A stretch of 64,000 nt of DNA from Rickettsiales bacterium UBA4311 (GCA_002394665.1 DGUL01000002.1:1-64000), one strand, 5' to 3'. Shown: positions 17,807 to 27,307, numbered from the stretch's first letter. A program made the numbers and translations. Notes: generated by a model not told the origin, from the letters alone.

Positions 17807-18598
17807 ATGACTATTCATCCAACGGCAATTTTAAATGGAAATGTAAAACTCGGAAATAATGTCAAAATTGGAGCATATTCCGTACTTGAAGGCAATATTG
17901 AAATAGGTGATGATACAGAAATATCAAACAATGTTGTTATAAAATCACAAGCAAATAGTTTTGTAAAAATCGGCAAAAATAATCGCATTTTCCCTTTTGC
18001 AGTAATTGGTACCGAACCGCAAGACAACAAATTTAGAGGTGAGGAAAGTAATGTAGAAATAGGCAACAACAACACCATTCGTGAATATTGCACAATCAAC
18101 GGCGGAAGCGAACTTGGCAACGTTCTTGCCGGAACGAAAAACCTTACAACAATAGGAAATCACTGCTATTTATACATAAGTTCGCATATTGCTCACGATG
18201 TTTTTCTTGAAGACTACGTGACGATTACAAACTATGTCGGTATTTCCGGACATTGCAAAATTGGACATCACACAATTATAGGTGGACTTACCGGTGTACA
18301 TCAATTCGTAAATATAGGCCACAATGTTATGATAGGAGGAGCTTGTGGCATAGCTCACGATATTCCGCACTATGCTATTGTTTTGCCAAAAGAAAACAGG
18401 GTCGCCGGTGCTAATATCGTTGGAATGAAACGACAAGGTATGGATAAAAAAGAAATTCTTGCAATCAGTAAATTCTACGACGAACTGGTTGAAAATCGTG
18501 GCAATCTGGAAGATTTTTTAAACTCAAAAACTTCTATTAACGATAAAATTGATGAGATTGTTAGATTTTTGAAAACGACCGGAAAAAGAAGCCTATAA
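17807..18598 (+). CDS. lpxA: UDP-N-acetylglucosamine acyltransferase
   Basis: First step of lipid A synthesis. 263 residues: a left-handed parallel beta-helix of hexapeptide repeats (GNVKLGNNVKIG, IEIGDDTEI and so on), the catalytic His in YISSHIAHDV, GVHQFVNIGHNVMIGG, then a helical C-terminal domain (GMKRQGMDKKEI). ATG start 22 bases after the ftsQ stop, same strand. In most Proteobacteria lpxA adjoins fabZ; here a gene on the other strand sits between them. Confidence 0.96.
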   Translation: MTIHPTAILNGNVKLGNNVKIGAYSVLEGNIEIGDDTEISNNVVIKSQANSFVKIGKNNRIFPFAVIGTEPQDNKFRGEESNVEIGNNNTIREYCTINGGSELGNVLAGTKNLTTIGNHCYLYISSHIAHDVFLEDYVTITNYVGISGHCKIGHHTIIGGLTGVHQFVNIGHNVMIGGACGIAHDIPHYAIVLPKENRVAGANIVGMKRQGMDKKEILAISKFYDELVENRGNLEDFLNSKTSINDKIDEIVRFLKTTGKRSL

Positions 18599-18671
18599 AA
18601 CACTTTTATTACAATACTTTTATTCCTTATTTGCTTTATTCCATAATTCTCACTTCACCAAAAAAAAACAC

Positions 18672-20525
18672 TTACTTCACCAAATTAACTGGATTTCTTT
18701 TTCTAAACATATTTTCGTGCTTTCTTTTTAGCAAAGTTATCACAAAAGCGTCGGGGTTTTCACTTGCAAAATCAAATGCTGTTCTACCAGTTGATTGGTT
18801 TTCAATGTCCGGATTTCCACCCAATGAAATCATTAACTTTATGGTGTCGGCATTACACATTTTCGAAGCATACATCAATGCCGTATTTCCGCTATTATCT
18901 GACAAATTTGGATTACCATTATTCATCATTATTGAATACATCGCAACATTGTCGCCATTAGACGCCGCTAAATGAATAGGAGCAAAGCCTTCTACGTTCT
19001 TTGCGTTTGGATTTGCTCCTTCTGCTAAAAGTGTAGCCGTCAAAGATTGATTACCTCTCGCAATCGCGTGCATCAACAAAGTATTCCCATCTTCATCGGC
19101 TATGTCAACTTTGCCAAATTTATCAATTAAAGCTTTTGAAATTTGTATCGCGTCAGGATCACCAAGTTTTTCAAATGCTTGGCTTATGATATCCTTTTCA
19201 AAAACCGCTGGTTGCAAATGCCTGTTGTTTTTGTCGTAAGCAATTTGTGCTATATTCTGCGGACGATATTGAGTTTTTTTGTCCTTATTCGTTCTTGCTT
19301 CTGGAAAAGGAGCACCTACATTTTTCGCTTGAATTTGCTTGTCCGTCATTGTATTTTTGCCAATAGCGACATTATACTTTTTCTCGTCTTTCTCCTTTGG
19401 TCTTGCTTTATATTCATCCTTGCTTGAAGCATAAAATCTTCCGCCGTTGTTTAATGGTTTATTTACCAAAACTTTATTGCTTAAACCTTTGCTTTTGCTT
19501 TTTTGTCCTCTTATAATATCAAAATTGTTGCTATTTTGTTGCCTTTTTTTATTTCCTGCATTGCTTGCATAGTAATTTTTCTTATATCTTGCATATCTTG
19601 AATTTTTACCTTTGCTATTTGCTGAAAAATTGCTTTCATCATCAAATTCGTAAGAAATATCTGCATCAATTAAATCAACATCCATAAAATTGCTATTTTT
19701 CTCTCGTCGGCTTGCTATTTTACCGGCTTCACGAGCGAAAATCATAAACTTTTCTCTATCTTTTAAATTATTTCCAGCTTTTGACAACATCCTTTCAAGT
19801 TCCCAATCCTCATAATTACTATTAGAACTTATGGCGACTTCTATATTTGATGTTTTGTTATCACTATTGGGAACTTGCGGGACAATACTTTTTAACTCTT
19901 CAAAAGATTTAACCTCTTGCTTTCTTGTTGCGTTGGCATTTGAGTAATCACCAAAGCCATTATTGTCTTCGTTTTTATAATTTACCTGTTTTGATTGCGA
20001 TTTTTGCCAGTTGTTTTTACCACTACTCTCATAACGATTATTACTGCCATTACTTGGTAAATAATCATTTATTTTAACATTGTTTTTTTCAGTTTTTTTG
20101 CCATGATTTAAATTCTCATCCTCGTCGTCGTCGTTATCATCGTTCTCTATACTATATTCCTCCTCGTCGTCTTCCTCGTTCGCTTCTGTTGTTGCATTAT
20201 ATTTTAAAATATTATTTTTATTATTATCGTCGGCCTTTTTGTTCCTTTGAACGTTGCTCGCCAATCTCCTCCCTGCTCTTTCGTTTCTAATTATTTTTAC
20301 TATTTCTTCCTCCGGAACACCTGCGTCTCTCAATTGTTTTCTTCGCCTTTTTTCGGCATTGATTTCCTTAGCGAGTTTTACCGCCCTTTTTGCTTCTGCA
20401 TAATTTTCTGGTTTATTCCAATCAACCAACCCATCAATTTTTTCAACAGAAACATCGGCAAAAGAAAGGCTACATAGCGAGAAACAAAACAAAAATGTAA
20501 AAACACAAATTTTACTCCATCTCAT
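18672..20525 (-). CDS. Exported ankyrin-repeat protein
   Basis: 617 residues. Residues 1-23 are a signal peptide (basic start, hydrophobic core, SLSFA before Asp24). A charged helical region follows, then a long disordered stretch rich in Asn/Lys/Asp/Glu (about 90-430) with acidic runs. The C-terminus has ankyrin repeats from about 477: DGNTLLMHAIARGN, EGFAPIHLAASNGD, SGNTALMYASKMCN and a partial GRTAFDFASEN, each about 34 residues with the usual TALxxA core. Ankyrin domains mediate protein binding and are frequent in effectors of intracellular bacteria; the leader implies periplasmic or surface location. Downstream of fabZ on the same strand, 46 bases apart. Partner unknown. Confidence 0.85.
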   Translation of the reverse strand: MRWSKICVFTFLFCFSLCSLSFADVSVEKIDGLVDWNKPENYAEAKRAVKLAKEINAEKRRRKQLRDAGVPEEEIVKIIRNERAGRRLASNVQRNKKADDNNKNNILKYNATTEANEEDDEEEYSIENDDNDDDEDENLNHGKKTEKNNVKINDYLPSNGSNNRYESSGKNNWQKSQSKQVNYKNEDNNGFGDYSNANATRKQEVKSFEELKSIVPQVPNSDNKTSNIEVAISSNSNYEDWELERMLSKAGNNLKDREKFMIFAREAGKIASRREKNSNFMDVDLIDADISYEFDDESNFSANSKGKNSRYARYKKNYYASNAGNKKRQQNSNNFDIIRGQKSKSKGLSNKVLVNKPLNNGGRFYASSKDEYKARPKEKDEKKYNVAIGKNTMTDKQIQAKNVGAPFPEARTNKDKKTQYRPQNIAQIAYDKNNRHLQPAVFEKDIISQAFEKLGDPDAIQISKALIDKFGKVDIADEDGNTLLMHAIARGNQSLTATLLAEGANPNAKNVEGFAPIHLAASNGDNVAMYSIMMNNGNPNLSDNSGNTALMYASKMCNADTIKLMISLGGNPDIENQSTGRTAFDFASENPDAFVITLLKRKHENMFRKRNPVNLVK

Positions 20526-20571
20526 TTAAACACTCTTTCTATTCATTTTTATTATTCGTTTCTTTATTATT

Positions 20572-21267
20572 TTAAAGCTCTTTTCTAAATGCTTTTAGCT
20601 CACAATTACAAATTACTTCGTCTCCTTTTTTAACCAAACCTCTGCCTATAACCAAAGGATCGCGAATTTTATCGACATAAGCTTCAACTTGTAAAATATC
20701 GCCAACCGACGCTGTGCCAGAAAACTTGACATTATTGACTTCCGCGAACAAAAGAATTCCTTTCTTGCCGTTCATTAAAGCTTTACCGATAATACTCGAT
20801 GCTTGTGCCATTGCCTCAATCATTAAAACACCGGGCATAACAGGATGCTCTGGGAAATGTCCAACAAAAAAAGCTTCGTTTGCACTTAAAACCTTCCTGC
20901 AAATAACACTTTTTTTATCAATGTTTAAATCAAGAACTTTGTCAATCATCAAAAATGGTGGTCTTTGTGGTATAATCTTACAAACATCTTCATAACCAAA
21001 GCTTTTTTTCTTTATCAACTCGTTTATCATTGCAACGTTATCATCCTCGTTTTGCTTTTTATCTTCAATCTTCATATTCTCTTTGTTATTATTCTTACCA
21101 TTGTCCCGATTTTTACCACCGCCTAACATACTTGACATAACACTATTTATAAGATTACTATCAATCTTTCCACCATTCTGTCCCATTTGTTTTTGTAGAG
21201 CATCAAAATCAACTTTTCCAAGCATACTTGATATCATTTTATTCATTAGCCCATCTTTTACTCCCAT
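20572..21267 (-). CDS. fabZ: 3-hydroxyacyl-[ACP] dehydratase with a long N-terminal extension
   Basis: Dehydrates beta-hydroxyacyl-ACP in fatty-acid synthesis. The hotdog domain begins at about residue 88 and has PQRPPFLMIDKV, the catalytic His in FFVGHFPEHPVMPGV and Glu in IEAMAQA. Normal FabZ is about 150 residues; this one is 231. The extra 85 residues contain two similar Met/Gly segments (MISSMLGK and VMSSMLGGG) and a Lys/Asn linker. The extension has several in-frame Mets, and an internal start near MINELIKKK would give a normal FabZ, but the upstream frame stays open and coding-like. Confidence 0.93.
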   Translation of the reverse strand: MGVKDGLMNKMISSMLGKVDFDALQKQMGQNGGKIDSNLINSVMSSMLGGGKNRDNGKNNNKENMKIEDKKQNEDDNVAMINELIKKKSFGYEDVCKIIPQRPPFLMIDKVLDLNIDKKSVICRKVLSANEAFFVGHFPEHPVMPGVLMIEAMAQASSIIGKALMNGKKGILLFAEVNNVKFSGTASVGDILQVEAYVDKIRDPLVIGRGLVKKGDEVICNCELKAFRKEL

Positions 21268-21400
21268 ACGACTCCCTTACATAAAAAAATAGCTATAAAA
21301 AAAGTCAAGTTATGAAAAGTAGGCAAGTTGTTTTTTGGTATATTATTGATTGCTTATTGTAAATTCTTTAATTTAAAAATTAAATCAATAATTAAAAATT

Positions 21401-22348
21401 ATGCCAAACGATGAAATAAATTGGAATGTTTTTAATATAAATTTCTTAAAATGCACAAGAACATTGGCGGATTTAAGCAAAACAAATAGCATCACAAAAA
21501 CAGCCATAAATATGAAACTCTCACCAAGCACAGTCACAAGGCTTATTCAACAACTTGAATATGTTTTACACACAAAGCTCATTATACCACATGGAGTTAG
21601 CGGCATCACTTTAACAAATAAAGGTCAGATGATTGCAGGTATGTATGAAGCAAATATAAAAACCACCTTAAAAGAAATAGTCAAACAAACAAAAATAGAA
21701 GATTATCAAAATGTTCGCATCTTATGCCATCCGCTGGCCGTAAAAACTTATGTTTTTCCCGCAATAGACAAAATACCAAACAACTCATCAATTAGACAAA
21801 TTCAAATTGACGCAGAAGATAGACAAGTTGCAATGAAAAAACTTTTTGCAAAAGATGTTGATATCATAGTTTTTCCAATAAGCGAAAAAGAAGCAAACGC
21901 TTTTGACAAAGAAAAATATATTGTTAAACAAGGCAAAGAATACAAACCAGCATTATATTTGCACAAAGACCATCCTCTTGCAAAAATACCTGTGGAACAA
22001 TTAACAATAGATGATTTAAATGAAGCAACTATGATGCCTGTGAATAAAAATGCAAGATTGAGTTTCTTTCAAAATTTCATTAACGATAACATAAAAAAAC
22101 AAAAAATGACCACATCAAAGAATGATTTAAACGTTATTTATGAAGGAATTCTAAAAAATTATTGGTGCACTGGCACGGGCGAGGAATTTGAAAAGCTATT
22201 TGATTGTTCAGAGCTTGCAAAAAAAGAATATGATAAAATGTGTTTTTTTATGCCTCCATATAACTACTGGTTTATTATAGCCGACAAAAAAGTTGAGAAC
22301 ACTACCACAAACATACTTATATCAGAAATAGCCAAATTATTAGGATAG
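21401..22348 (+). CDS. LysR-family transcriptional regulator
   Basis: 315 residues. Winged helix-turn-helix at about 15-75 (NSITKTAINMKLSPSTVTRLIQQLE, shortened: the pattern of helix, AINMKLSPST turn and recognition helix), wing LTNKGQM, then a two-lobed effector-binding domain. The A-rich sequence and Lys content match the surroundings. The neighbour on the other strand (22340-23038) overlaps its end by nine bases in a tail-to-tail arrangement, so no obvious divergent target gene is seen. Its target and ligand are unknown. ATG start. Confidence 0.75.
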   Translation: MPNDEINWNVFNINFLKCTRTLADLSKTNSITKTAINMKLSPSTVTRLIQQLEYVLHTKLIIPHGVSGITLTNKGQMIAGMYEANIKTTLKEIVKQTKIEDYQNVRILCHPLAVKTYVFPAIDKIPNNSSIRQIQIDAEDRQVAMKKLFAKDVDIIVFPISEKEANAFDKEKYIVKQGKEYKPALYLHKDHPLAKIPVEQLTIDDLNEATMMPVNKNARLSFFQNFINDNIKKQKMTTSKNDLNVIYEGILKNYWCTGTGEEFEKLFDCSELAKKEYDKMCFFMPPYNYWFIIADKKVENTTTNILISEIAKLLG

Positions 22349-23038
22349 TTTCGACAATAATTCCTTGGAGAATTCAGCAACATCATCCGAAATAAAAACA
22401 TCCAAACCAACTGGATTGGTAAAGTAAATATGATTAATAATTTTTGTCCCAATAAATAAAAAATGATGCAACTCGGAATAATGAAACCATAAATCTCTCA
22501 ATTTCCGACATTGATAAGCATCAAAATACAGAAAACTCCCCTCATCTTTTGCAAACAAAGGAAACATCGTTAAAGCTTCTGTGCCAGCCTTACCAATTAA
22601 ATTGCTATACTTTGCAACACAAACAAATCTGCAAGAAAAACAATTAAAAACAACATTTTTCTTATCGTCTTTTAACTTTAATACACCTGTGCTTCCAATC
22701 GTCCCAAGAAGCTTCCCGTCGTTACGATATGCAAAAAACAATGGCAACTTTTTCTCATCTCTATTCGAACATTCTTCTTTAAAACATAGTGAAATGTCCA
22801 CTTTCTCAATCTCCAAATCGTTTACATAATTCTCCTTTACATATGTCAAATACTGGTTCATTATAGAAATATATTTTTCACGATCCTCTTCTGTATTCGC
22901 AATCTCGACCAATCTGACATTTCTACCCTGCAAAACAAGCTTACCATCTTCAATTTTCTTTTGGTAAACTTGTTTTGCAACACTCTTCTCTGTTGCGACG
23001 CCTGTGTCAATATTTTCTTTGATAACTCTTTGAAACAT
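22340..23038 (-). CDS. Hypothetical protein, possibly acetyltransferase-like
   Basis: 232 residues without signal or membrane segment. NVRLVEIANTEEDREKYISIM, then PLFFAYRNDGKLLGTIGS, resembles the first strands of GNAT acetyltransferases, but no clear acetyl-CoA loop (Q/RxxGxG/A) is seen; ERSNLIGKAGTEAL-like sequence at SNLIGKAGTEAL may be its diverged form. It is Cys- and aromatic-rich in the second half. Twelve bases separate it from the following gene at 23050, so they may be cotranscribed. Confidence 0.5.
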   Translation of the reverse strand: MFQRVIKENIDTGVATEKSVAKQVYQKKIEDGKLVLQGRNVRLVEIANTEEDREKYISIMNQYLTYVKENYVNDLEIEKVDISLCFKEECSNRDEKKLPLFFAYRNDGKLLGTIGSTGVLKLKDDKKNVVFNCFSCRFVCVAKYSNLIGKAGTEALTMFPLFAKDEGSFLYFDAYQCRKLRDLWFHYSELHHFLFIGTKIINHIYFTNPVGLDVFISDDVAEFSKELLSKLS

Positions 23039-23049
23039 AAGACTTTTTT

Positions 23050-24114
23050 TTACCTACTAACATTAACGATAACACGACCATTCCAGCCTCCTTTTTTTGA
23101 CGCAACGAAAGCATCGTTTATCTTATCAAGTTTGTATTCTTTCGCAACAACAACTTGCAATTTTGCCAAGTGTACCAAACGTGCCATCTTTGCAAAAACA
23201 TCCTTTGTTATCAATGCGTGATCTATTATCAAAGTTCTTATATCACTTCTATCAAAATCAACTTTTTCAAATGAAATAAAAGTTCCGTTTTTCTTAACCA
23301 ATGACGATAAATCGTTGACAGGCAAACCACGTTTTAAGTTAATCACAACATCAAATTTTTCTGCAAGAGAACTCTTTTTCTCTTGAAATTTCTCGTTGCT
23401 GATAAATTCTTTAACACCCAGCGAGGAGGATAAATTTTCAGCACTTTCAACATCAACTGCGGTCACGTCAAAATTGTTCCTTGCGAGCAGTCCAGTTAGC
23501 ATTATGCCAACGCTACTAACTGCATCGTCAACAAGAACTTTTCCATTATGAAACCCAGAACGTTCCAAATTGTGCACTGCAAACCAATTTAACAAGGCCG
23601 GAGTTGGAATTGCCGCGGCTTGTTTAAAAGTTAATGAATAAGGCATTGTAGCGACGTTATTTTGCGGAACAACAACATAGTCAGCACAAGCACCATTGTA
23701 CTTATTTATATCCAAGGTGCCAAAGACTTTATCGCCAATTTCATAAAGTTTAACCTTCTCCCCGACTTTAACAACAACACCAGAAAAATCTGAACAAGGA
23801 ACAAAACTTTCTCTGCTTGGATTTGTAATAAAAAATTCAAGATCGCTGTCAGTCATTGAGGCCGACTTTACTGCAACCAAAACTTCATCCTCCTTTACAT
23901 CTGGAACAGCAATTTTATCAACGGAAAACTTCAAACTATCGCTTTGTTTCCATCCTTTTTCATTAGAAATGATTGCGACTTTCATCTCCTGTGGTAAATT
24001 TGTAGCATAAGTTGAATCCTTATCAAAACTTATCTTTGTATTACTGACTATCACGCTTGCAACAAAAACAATAGCAAACGCGATCAAGATGGAAAACAGC
24101 CACTTTCTAATCAT
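23050..24114 (-). CDS. Membrane-anchored quinone-oxidoreductase-like (MDR) protein
   Basis: About 354 residues: a membrane anchor or uncleaved leader (5-24), a short linker, then a medium-chain dehydrogenase fold. GroES-like part: VAVKSASMTDSDLEFF, PCSDFSGVVVKVGEKV, IGDKVFG, GACADYVVVP; then AAAIPTPALLNWFAV. The cofactor loop, normally HGAxGGVG, reads DDAVSSVGIML, with most glycines lost, so NADPH binding is doubtful. No structural zinc cysteines. The anchor is not normal for this cytoplasmic family. The ATG at 24114 is chosen over a TTG at 24132. Followed at once by atpE upstream on the same strand. Confidence 0.75.
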   Translation of the reverse strand: MIRKWLFSILIAFAIVFVASVIVSNTKISFDKDSTYATNLPQEMKVAIISNEKGWKQSDSLKFSVDKIAVPDVKEDEVLVAVKSASMTDSDLEFFITNPSRESFVPCSDFSGVVVKVGEKVKLYEIGDKVFGTLDINKYNGACADYVVVPQNNVATMPYSLTFKQAAAIPTPALLNWFAVHNLERSGFHNGKVLVDDAVSSVGIMLTGLLARNNFDVTAVDVESAENLSSSLGVKEFISNEKFQEKKSSLAEKFDVVINLKRGLPVNDLSSLVKKNGTFISFEKVDFDRSDIRTLIIDHALITKDVFAKMARLVHLAKLQVVVAKEYKLDKINDAFVASKKGGWNGRVIVNVSR

Positions 24115-24138
24115 TGCAAAAGGAATAAACAAATTTTA

Positions 24139-24363
24139 TTAAGCAAACATCAAGAGCAACGCCAATACAAGACCAAAAAGACCCATAGCCTCGGCAAGTC
24201 CTGCACCGATAAACATATATTTTGAAACGCTACCTTCTGTTGATGGGTTTCTTGAAATACCCTCCAAAGCTTTGCTTACAATCATACCAACACCAATAGC
24301 CGCACCACCAAAAGCTATACTGAGCAAACCAACCGCTAAATACTTAAAAGCCTGAGGATCCAT
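24139..24363 (-). CDS. atpE: ATP synthase F0 subunit c
   Basis: Proteolipid of the rotor ring. 74 residues, two membrane helices: AVGLLSIAFGGAAIGVG, a polar loop SRNPSTEGS with the conserved Arg-Asn-Pro, and GAGLAEAMGLFGLVLAL with the proton-binding Glu. The ATG at 24363 gives MDPQAFKYL, the normal start; the open frame extends upstream as low-complexity Phe/Lys. In Alphaproteobacteria atpE normally lies between atpB and atpF; neither is here, so the F0 operon is broken up. Confidence 0.93.
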   Translation of the reverse strand: MDPQAFKYLAVGLLSIAFGGAAIGVGMIVSKALEGISRNPSTEGSVSKYMFIGAGLAEAMGLFGLVLALLLMFA

Positions 24364-24424
24364 AAAAAATAACAGCAGTCTATCAAAAAAGAAAAATAAT
24401 TTACAAGTTTTTTTTAAAAAAAAA

Positions 24425-25174
24425 CTATAAAATCTGGACGCCAAACCTGAATAAAAATTGGTTAGTTTCCAAACGCATATTATCATTTTTAGTCTTTTTC
24501 AAAGCCAATACACGTTTATACTCAAAACCACCGGTCAGAGCCCATTTACTAGATATATTATATATCGTTTCGATGCCAGCACCATAATTAATAGCAGGTA
24601 ATATATCGTGTTTTTTCTTATACTCCACTTCATTGCGAAATGCCACCGCATTGCTTTCGTTTATTCGAACGGCAGCATCGTTGACAGCGTCGGCATCTTT
24701 GAAAAAATATTGCAAAAGTGCCACTCCAAAAACTGTATATAATTGCAATGAAAAATTTTGTGAAATTTGATTAAATTTTAAACCGGCTTTTAGATCAAAA
24801 GAAGCATGATTATAATAATAATATTCTTGTGGAATATTATGATATTGGGTCGTTATATCATAACGTGTCTGATTCTTTAAAGGTATCTCCGCTGTGCCTT
24901 CGAGACCAACGAAAGGATGTAGCAACGGTGTCATAACATAATAAACACTATAGCCGACATTGATACCGAGATTATGTGTATACCGATTACCGCTACGACC
25001 AACGCGTTTGTCAACTTCATAAAGCTCCAACGCTTCACTTTGCAAACTTTCTAAAGAATAATTAATGCCGACCGACATTTTTCCATAAAATTTATTATCA
25101 AAATCATACGCAATAGCGGAAACACCGGTCATAGCAATTACAGCCGCTGATAACGACAATATTGAAAACTTCAT
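24425..25174 (-). CDS. Outer-membrane beta-barrel protein
   Basis: 249 residues: signal peptide 1-22 (AVIAMTGVSAIA before Tyr), then alternating aromatic and small residues forming amphipathic strands (GKMSVGINYSL, LGINVGYSVYYV, FDLKAGLKF, LQLYTVFGVALL, WALTGGFEYKRVL) and the terminal strand NQFLFRFGVQIL. The size fits an eight-strand barrel of the OmpA/porin-like opacity family. Role in adhesion or transport is unknown. The nearest similar design in the window is the gene at 60766. Confidence 0.75.
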   Translation of the reverse strand: MKFSILSLSAAVIAMTGVSAIAYDFDNKFYGKMSVGINYSLESLQSEALELYEVDKRVGRSGNRYTHNLGINVGYSVYYVMTPLLHPFVGLEGTAEIPLKNQTRYDITTQYHNIPQEYYYYNHASFDLKAGLKFNQISQNFSLQLYTVFGVALLQYFFKDADAVNDAAVRINESNAVAFRNEVEYKKKHDILPAINYGAGIETIYNISSKWALTGGFEYKRVLALKKTKNDNMRLETNQFLFRFGVQIL

Positions 25175-25281
25175 AAAATATGAAAATTGAAGGACAAATG
25201 GAAAATAAAAAGCAACAAAAACTAAAATTACGACAACTAAATATCAAGTCTATGGGCCTAACATAATACTTATCAAATATT

Positions 25282-26445
25282 CTAAATTAATTCTGGTAAT
25301 ATCGCATCAAGAACCGCGACCCCTTTTTTTGTTAAAAACAAATTATTACCGCTAAAATCTATAAATCCATCCAAGTGAAATCGTTTGATTCTTTCTGGAT
25401 CTAAAAATATACTTAAATCGATATTAAATCGATTTCTTATATCATTGAACTCGATGCCATTTTTAATTCTTAGCCCCATTAGTACAATCTCTTCGATTTG
25501 CTCTTCTCTTGTTAGCATTCTCTCGATTTCCAAACCACTTTTGCCACTTTCGAGATTTTTGTTCCACTCAAATGGATTAAAGATATTTTGAATTTCATAC
25601 CTATTGCCATCATTATAAAAAAGCCGTCCGTGTGCACCGGCACCAATGCCGATGTAGTCATAACTTTTCCAATAGTTCATATTATGCAAACTTTCAAAGC
25701 CATTTACTGCATAATTTGAAACTTCATAATGTTGCAAGTTTGAGTTTTTTTTTATAAATTCATTGGTTGCTTCGTAAAAATCTGCAAGTTCGTCTTCTGT
25801 TTTTGGAATTGTTATCTTTTTTTTAACCATCTCGCCCAATAAAGTATTTTCATCAACAATAAGTGTGTATAAAGAAAGATGTTGCGGTTCAAGCTCAACG
25901 GCCTGTTTTAATTCTTTAAGCCATTCTGGCAAATCTTGTCGCGGAAGCCCATATATCAAATCAAAACTCCACTTTGGAAAAAGTTGCTTTATTTCCTTAA
26001 TTGCTTGTTTTGCTTGCTCTGCTGTATGTTTTCTGCCGAGCCAAAAGAGGTTTTTGTCGTTAAAACTTTGAACGCCGAGAGACAAACGATTGACGCCAGC
26101 CTTTGCAAAATTAGCGAATTTTTCAATCTCAAAAGTAGTTGGGTTTGCTTCAAGTGTTATTTCGCAATCATTAGTTAAACCAAAAATGCTACGGGCTTCA
26201 TTGATGAGATTTTCAATAATTTTTGGCTCCAATATGCTCGGCGTCCCACCGCCAAAATATATTGATGTAAGAGGCTCAATTTTTCTAATTTTTCCTGCAA
26301 AATAGTTGAGTTGCTTGACACAATTTTCAAGATAATCCCTCTGTAATTCAACCAAATCATTATGTTTTTGCAAAACTCTCGTGCCAAAATCGCAATAAAT
26401 ACATTTGGATAGACAAAAAGACCAATGAAAATAAAGCCCCAGCAA
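25282..26445 (-). CDS. hemW: Radical SAM heme chaperone (coproporphyrinogen III oxidase-like)
   Basis: Radical SAM protein with the CX3CX2C cluster motif in HWSFCLSKCIYCDF, YFGGGTPS, EANP, LSLGVQSFND and DLIYGLPRQ, and a C-terminal HemW-type domain (YEVSNYAVNGFESLHNMNYW, GIGAGAH). About 387 residues from a TTG at 26445 (LGLYFHW start as in the family); a TTG at 26487 would add 14 residues. HemW proteins lack the extra Cys of HemN and deliver heme; the GVQSF and CDF features do not by themselves separate HemN from HemW, and length favours HemW. No ATG in frame upstream. Confidence 0.88.
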   Translation of the reverse strand: MLGLYFHWSFCLSKCIYCDFGTRVLQKHNDLVELQRDYLENCVKQLNYFAGKIRKIEPLTSIYFGGGTPSILEPKIIENLINEARSIFGLTNDCEITLEANPTTFEIEKFANFAKAGVNRLSLGVQSFNDKNLFWLGRKHTAEQAKQAIKEIKQLFPKWSFDLIYGLPRQDLPEWLKELKQAVELEPQHLSLYTLIVDENTLLGEMVKKKITIPKTEDELADFYEATNEFIKKNSNLQHYEVSNYAVNGFESLHNMNYWKSYDYIGIGAGAHGRLFYNDGNRYEIQNIFNPFEWNKNLESGKSGLEIERMLTREEQIEEIVLMGLRIKNGIEFNDIRNRFNIDLSIFLDPERIKRFHLDGFIDFSGNNLFLTKKGVAVLDAILPELI

Positions 26446-26513
26446 GAGATAAACATTCCTTCCTGTTTTCCTGCAAATAATAATCAAATATCTGCCACAA
26501 GAAAATCTCCTAA

Positions 26514-27206
26514 TCAGTTGACGAACATCGTTATTATTGTTTTTACAAATTTAAAAAGTGTTATTGACGCAAAACCAAGCAACAAAACCGCAGATGAACG
26601 ATTTAATATTGTTAAATATTTAACATATCTATCCTTTTTCATTTTCTTGAATTTTTTACCCAAAAAACCAAAACAAAACGCGACCATTGTGTAAGCGATT
26701 ATTGCAGCACAAACCCCACCGAGCCAAGAAAATAGCAATGATTGCTTTACGACATTTGCAAATGTTAAAAAAGTAATAACATAGCCGGTAATCGCAATTG
26801 GGGATGACAAAGTGATTGTGAACATTTTTAATATCAATTTAACACTCGGTTTAAATGATCTGTCTTCTTCTATTTGTGATAAATCGCGACGCCAAAAGCT
26901 AATGGCTATGTAAATTAAAAACAACGTTGCAAAAAATGATATAGACAACATCACGTTATCAGGAATTGCCGATATAATTTGCTGTGCTGTCAATACACCA
27001 ATAGTCATATAAGCTATATTTCCAATAATTACTCCAATTACAGAAAACATACCATTTTTTAATCCACTAATCATTGATATATTTGCTATTGTTATAAATA
27101 CCGGCCCAACGGCGATTGAAGTTAAAAATATTGGATAAAAAATTGTCAAAAATACCGACAACACCGCTACTTCAAAGTAAAGTTCCCTTGAATACCTAAA
27201 AAGCAA
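26514..27206 (-). CDS. LysE/RhtB-type amino-acid exporter
   Basis: Inner-membrane protein of about 230 residues with six hydrophobic segments. The family signature is AVGPVFITIANISMISGLKNGMFSVIGVIIGN near the N-terminus (shown in part: GP, then G-x3-G-x6-GxxxGN). Internal loop FWRRDLSQIEED and a basic cluster GKKFKKMKKDR fit. Start unsure: TTG at 27206 or GTG at 27164. Probably exports an amino acid; the substrate cannot be told. It lies upstream of hemW on the same strand. Confidence 0.75.
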   Translation of the reverse strand: MLFRYSRELYFEVAVLSVFLTIFYPIFLTSIAVGPVFITIANISMISGLKNGMFSVIGVIIGNIAYMTIGVLTAQQIISAIPDNVMLSISFFATLFLIYIAISFWRRDLSQIEEDRSFKPSVKLILKMFTITLSSPIAITGYVITFLTFANVVKQSLLFSWLGGVCAAIIAYTMVAFCFGFLGKKFKKMKKDRYVKYLTILNRSSAVLLLGFASITLFKFVKTIITMFVN

Positions 27207-27307
27207 GCAAAAAATAAGGACAAATATTTTTCATAAACCCGTTGAATGCCGACGATTTGCAAACTTTACTTATTGCAAATTAACTTTTAAGTTTTTCACT
27301 TGGCTGT

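Noticed and set aside
26175..26456. ATG-started hydrophobic frame overlapping hemW 5' end
   Set aside because: The hemW motifs CLSKCIYCDF and GGGTPS lie in another frame; this one is a shadow of it.
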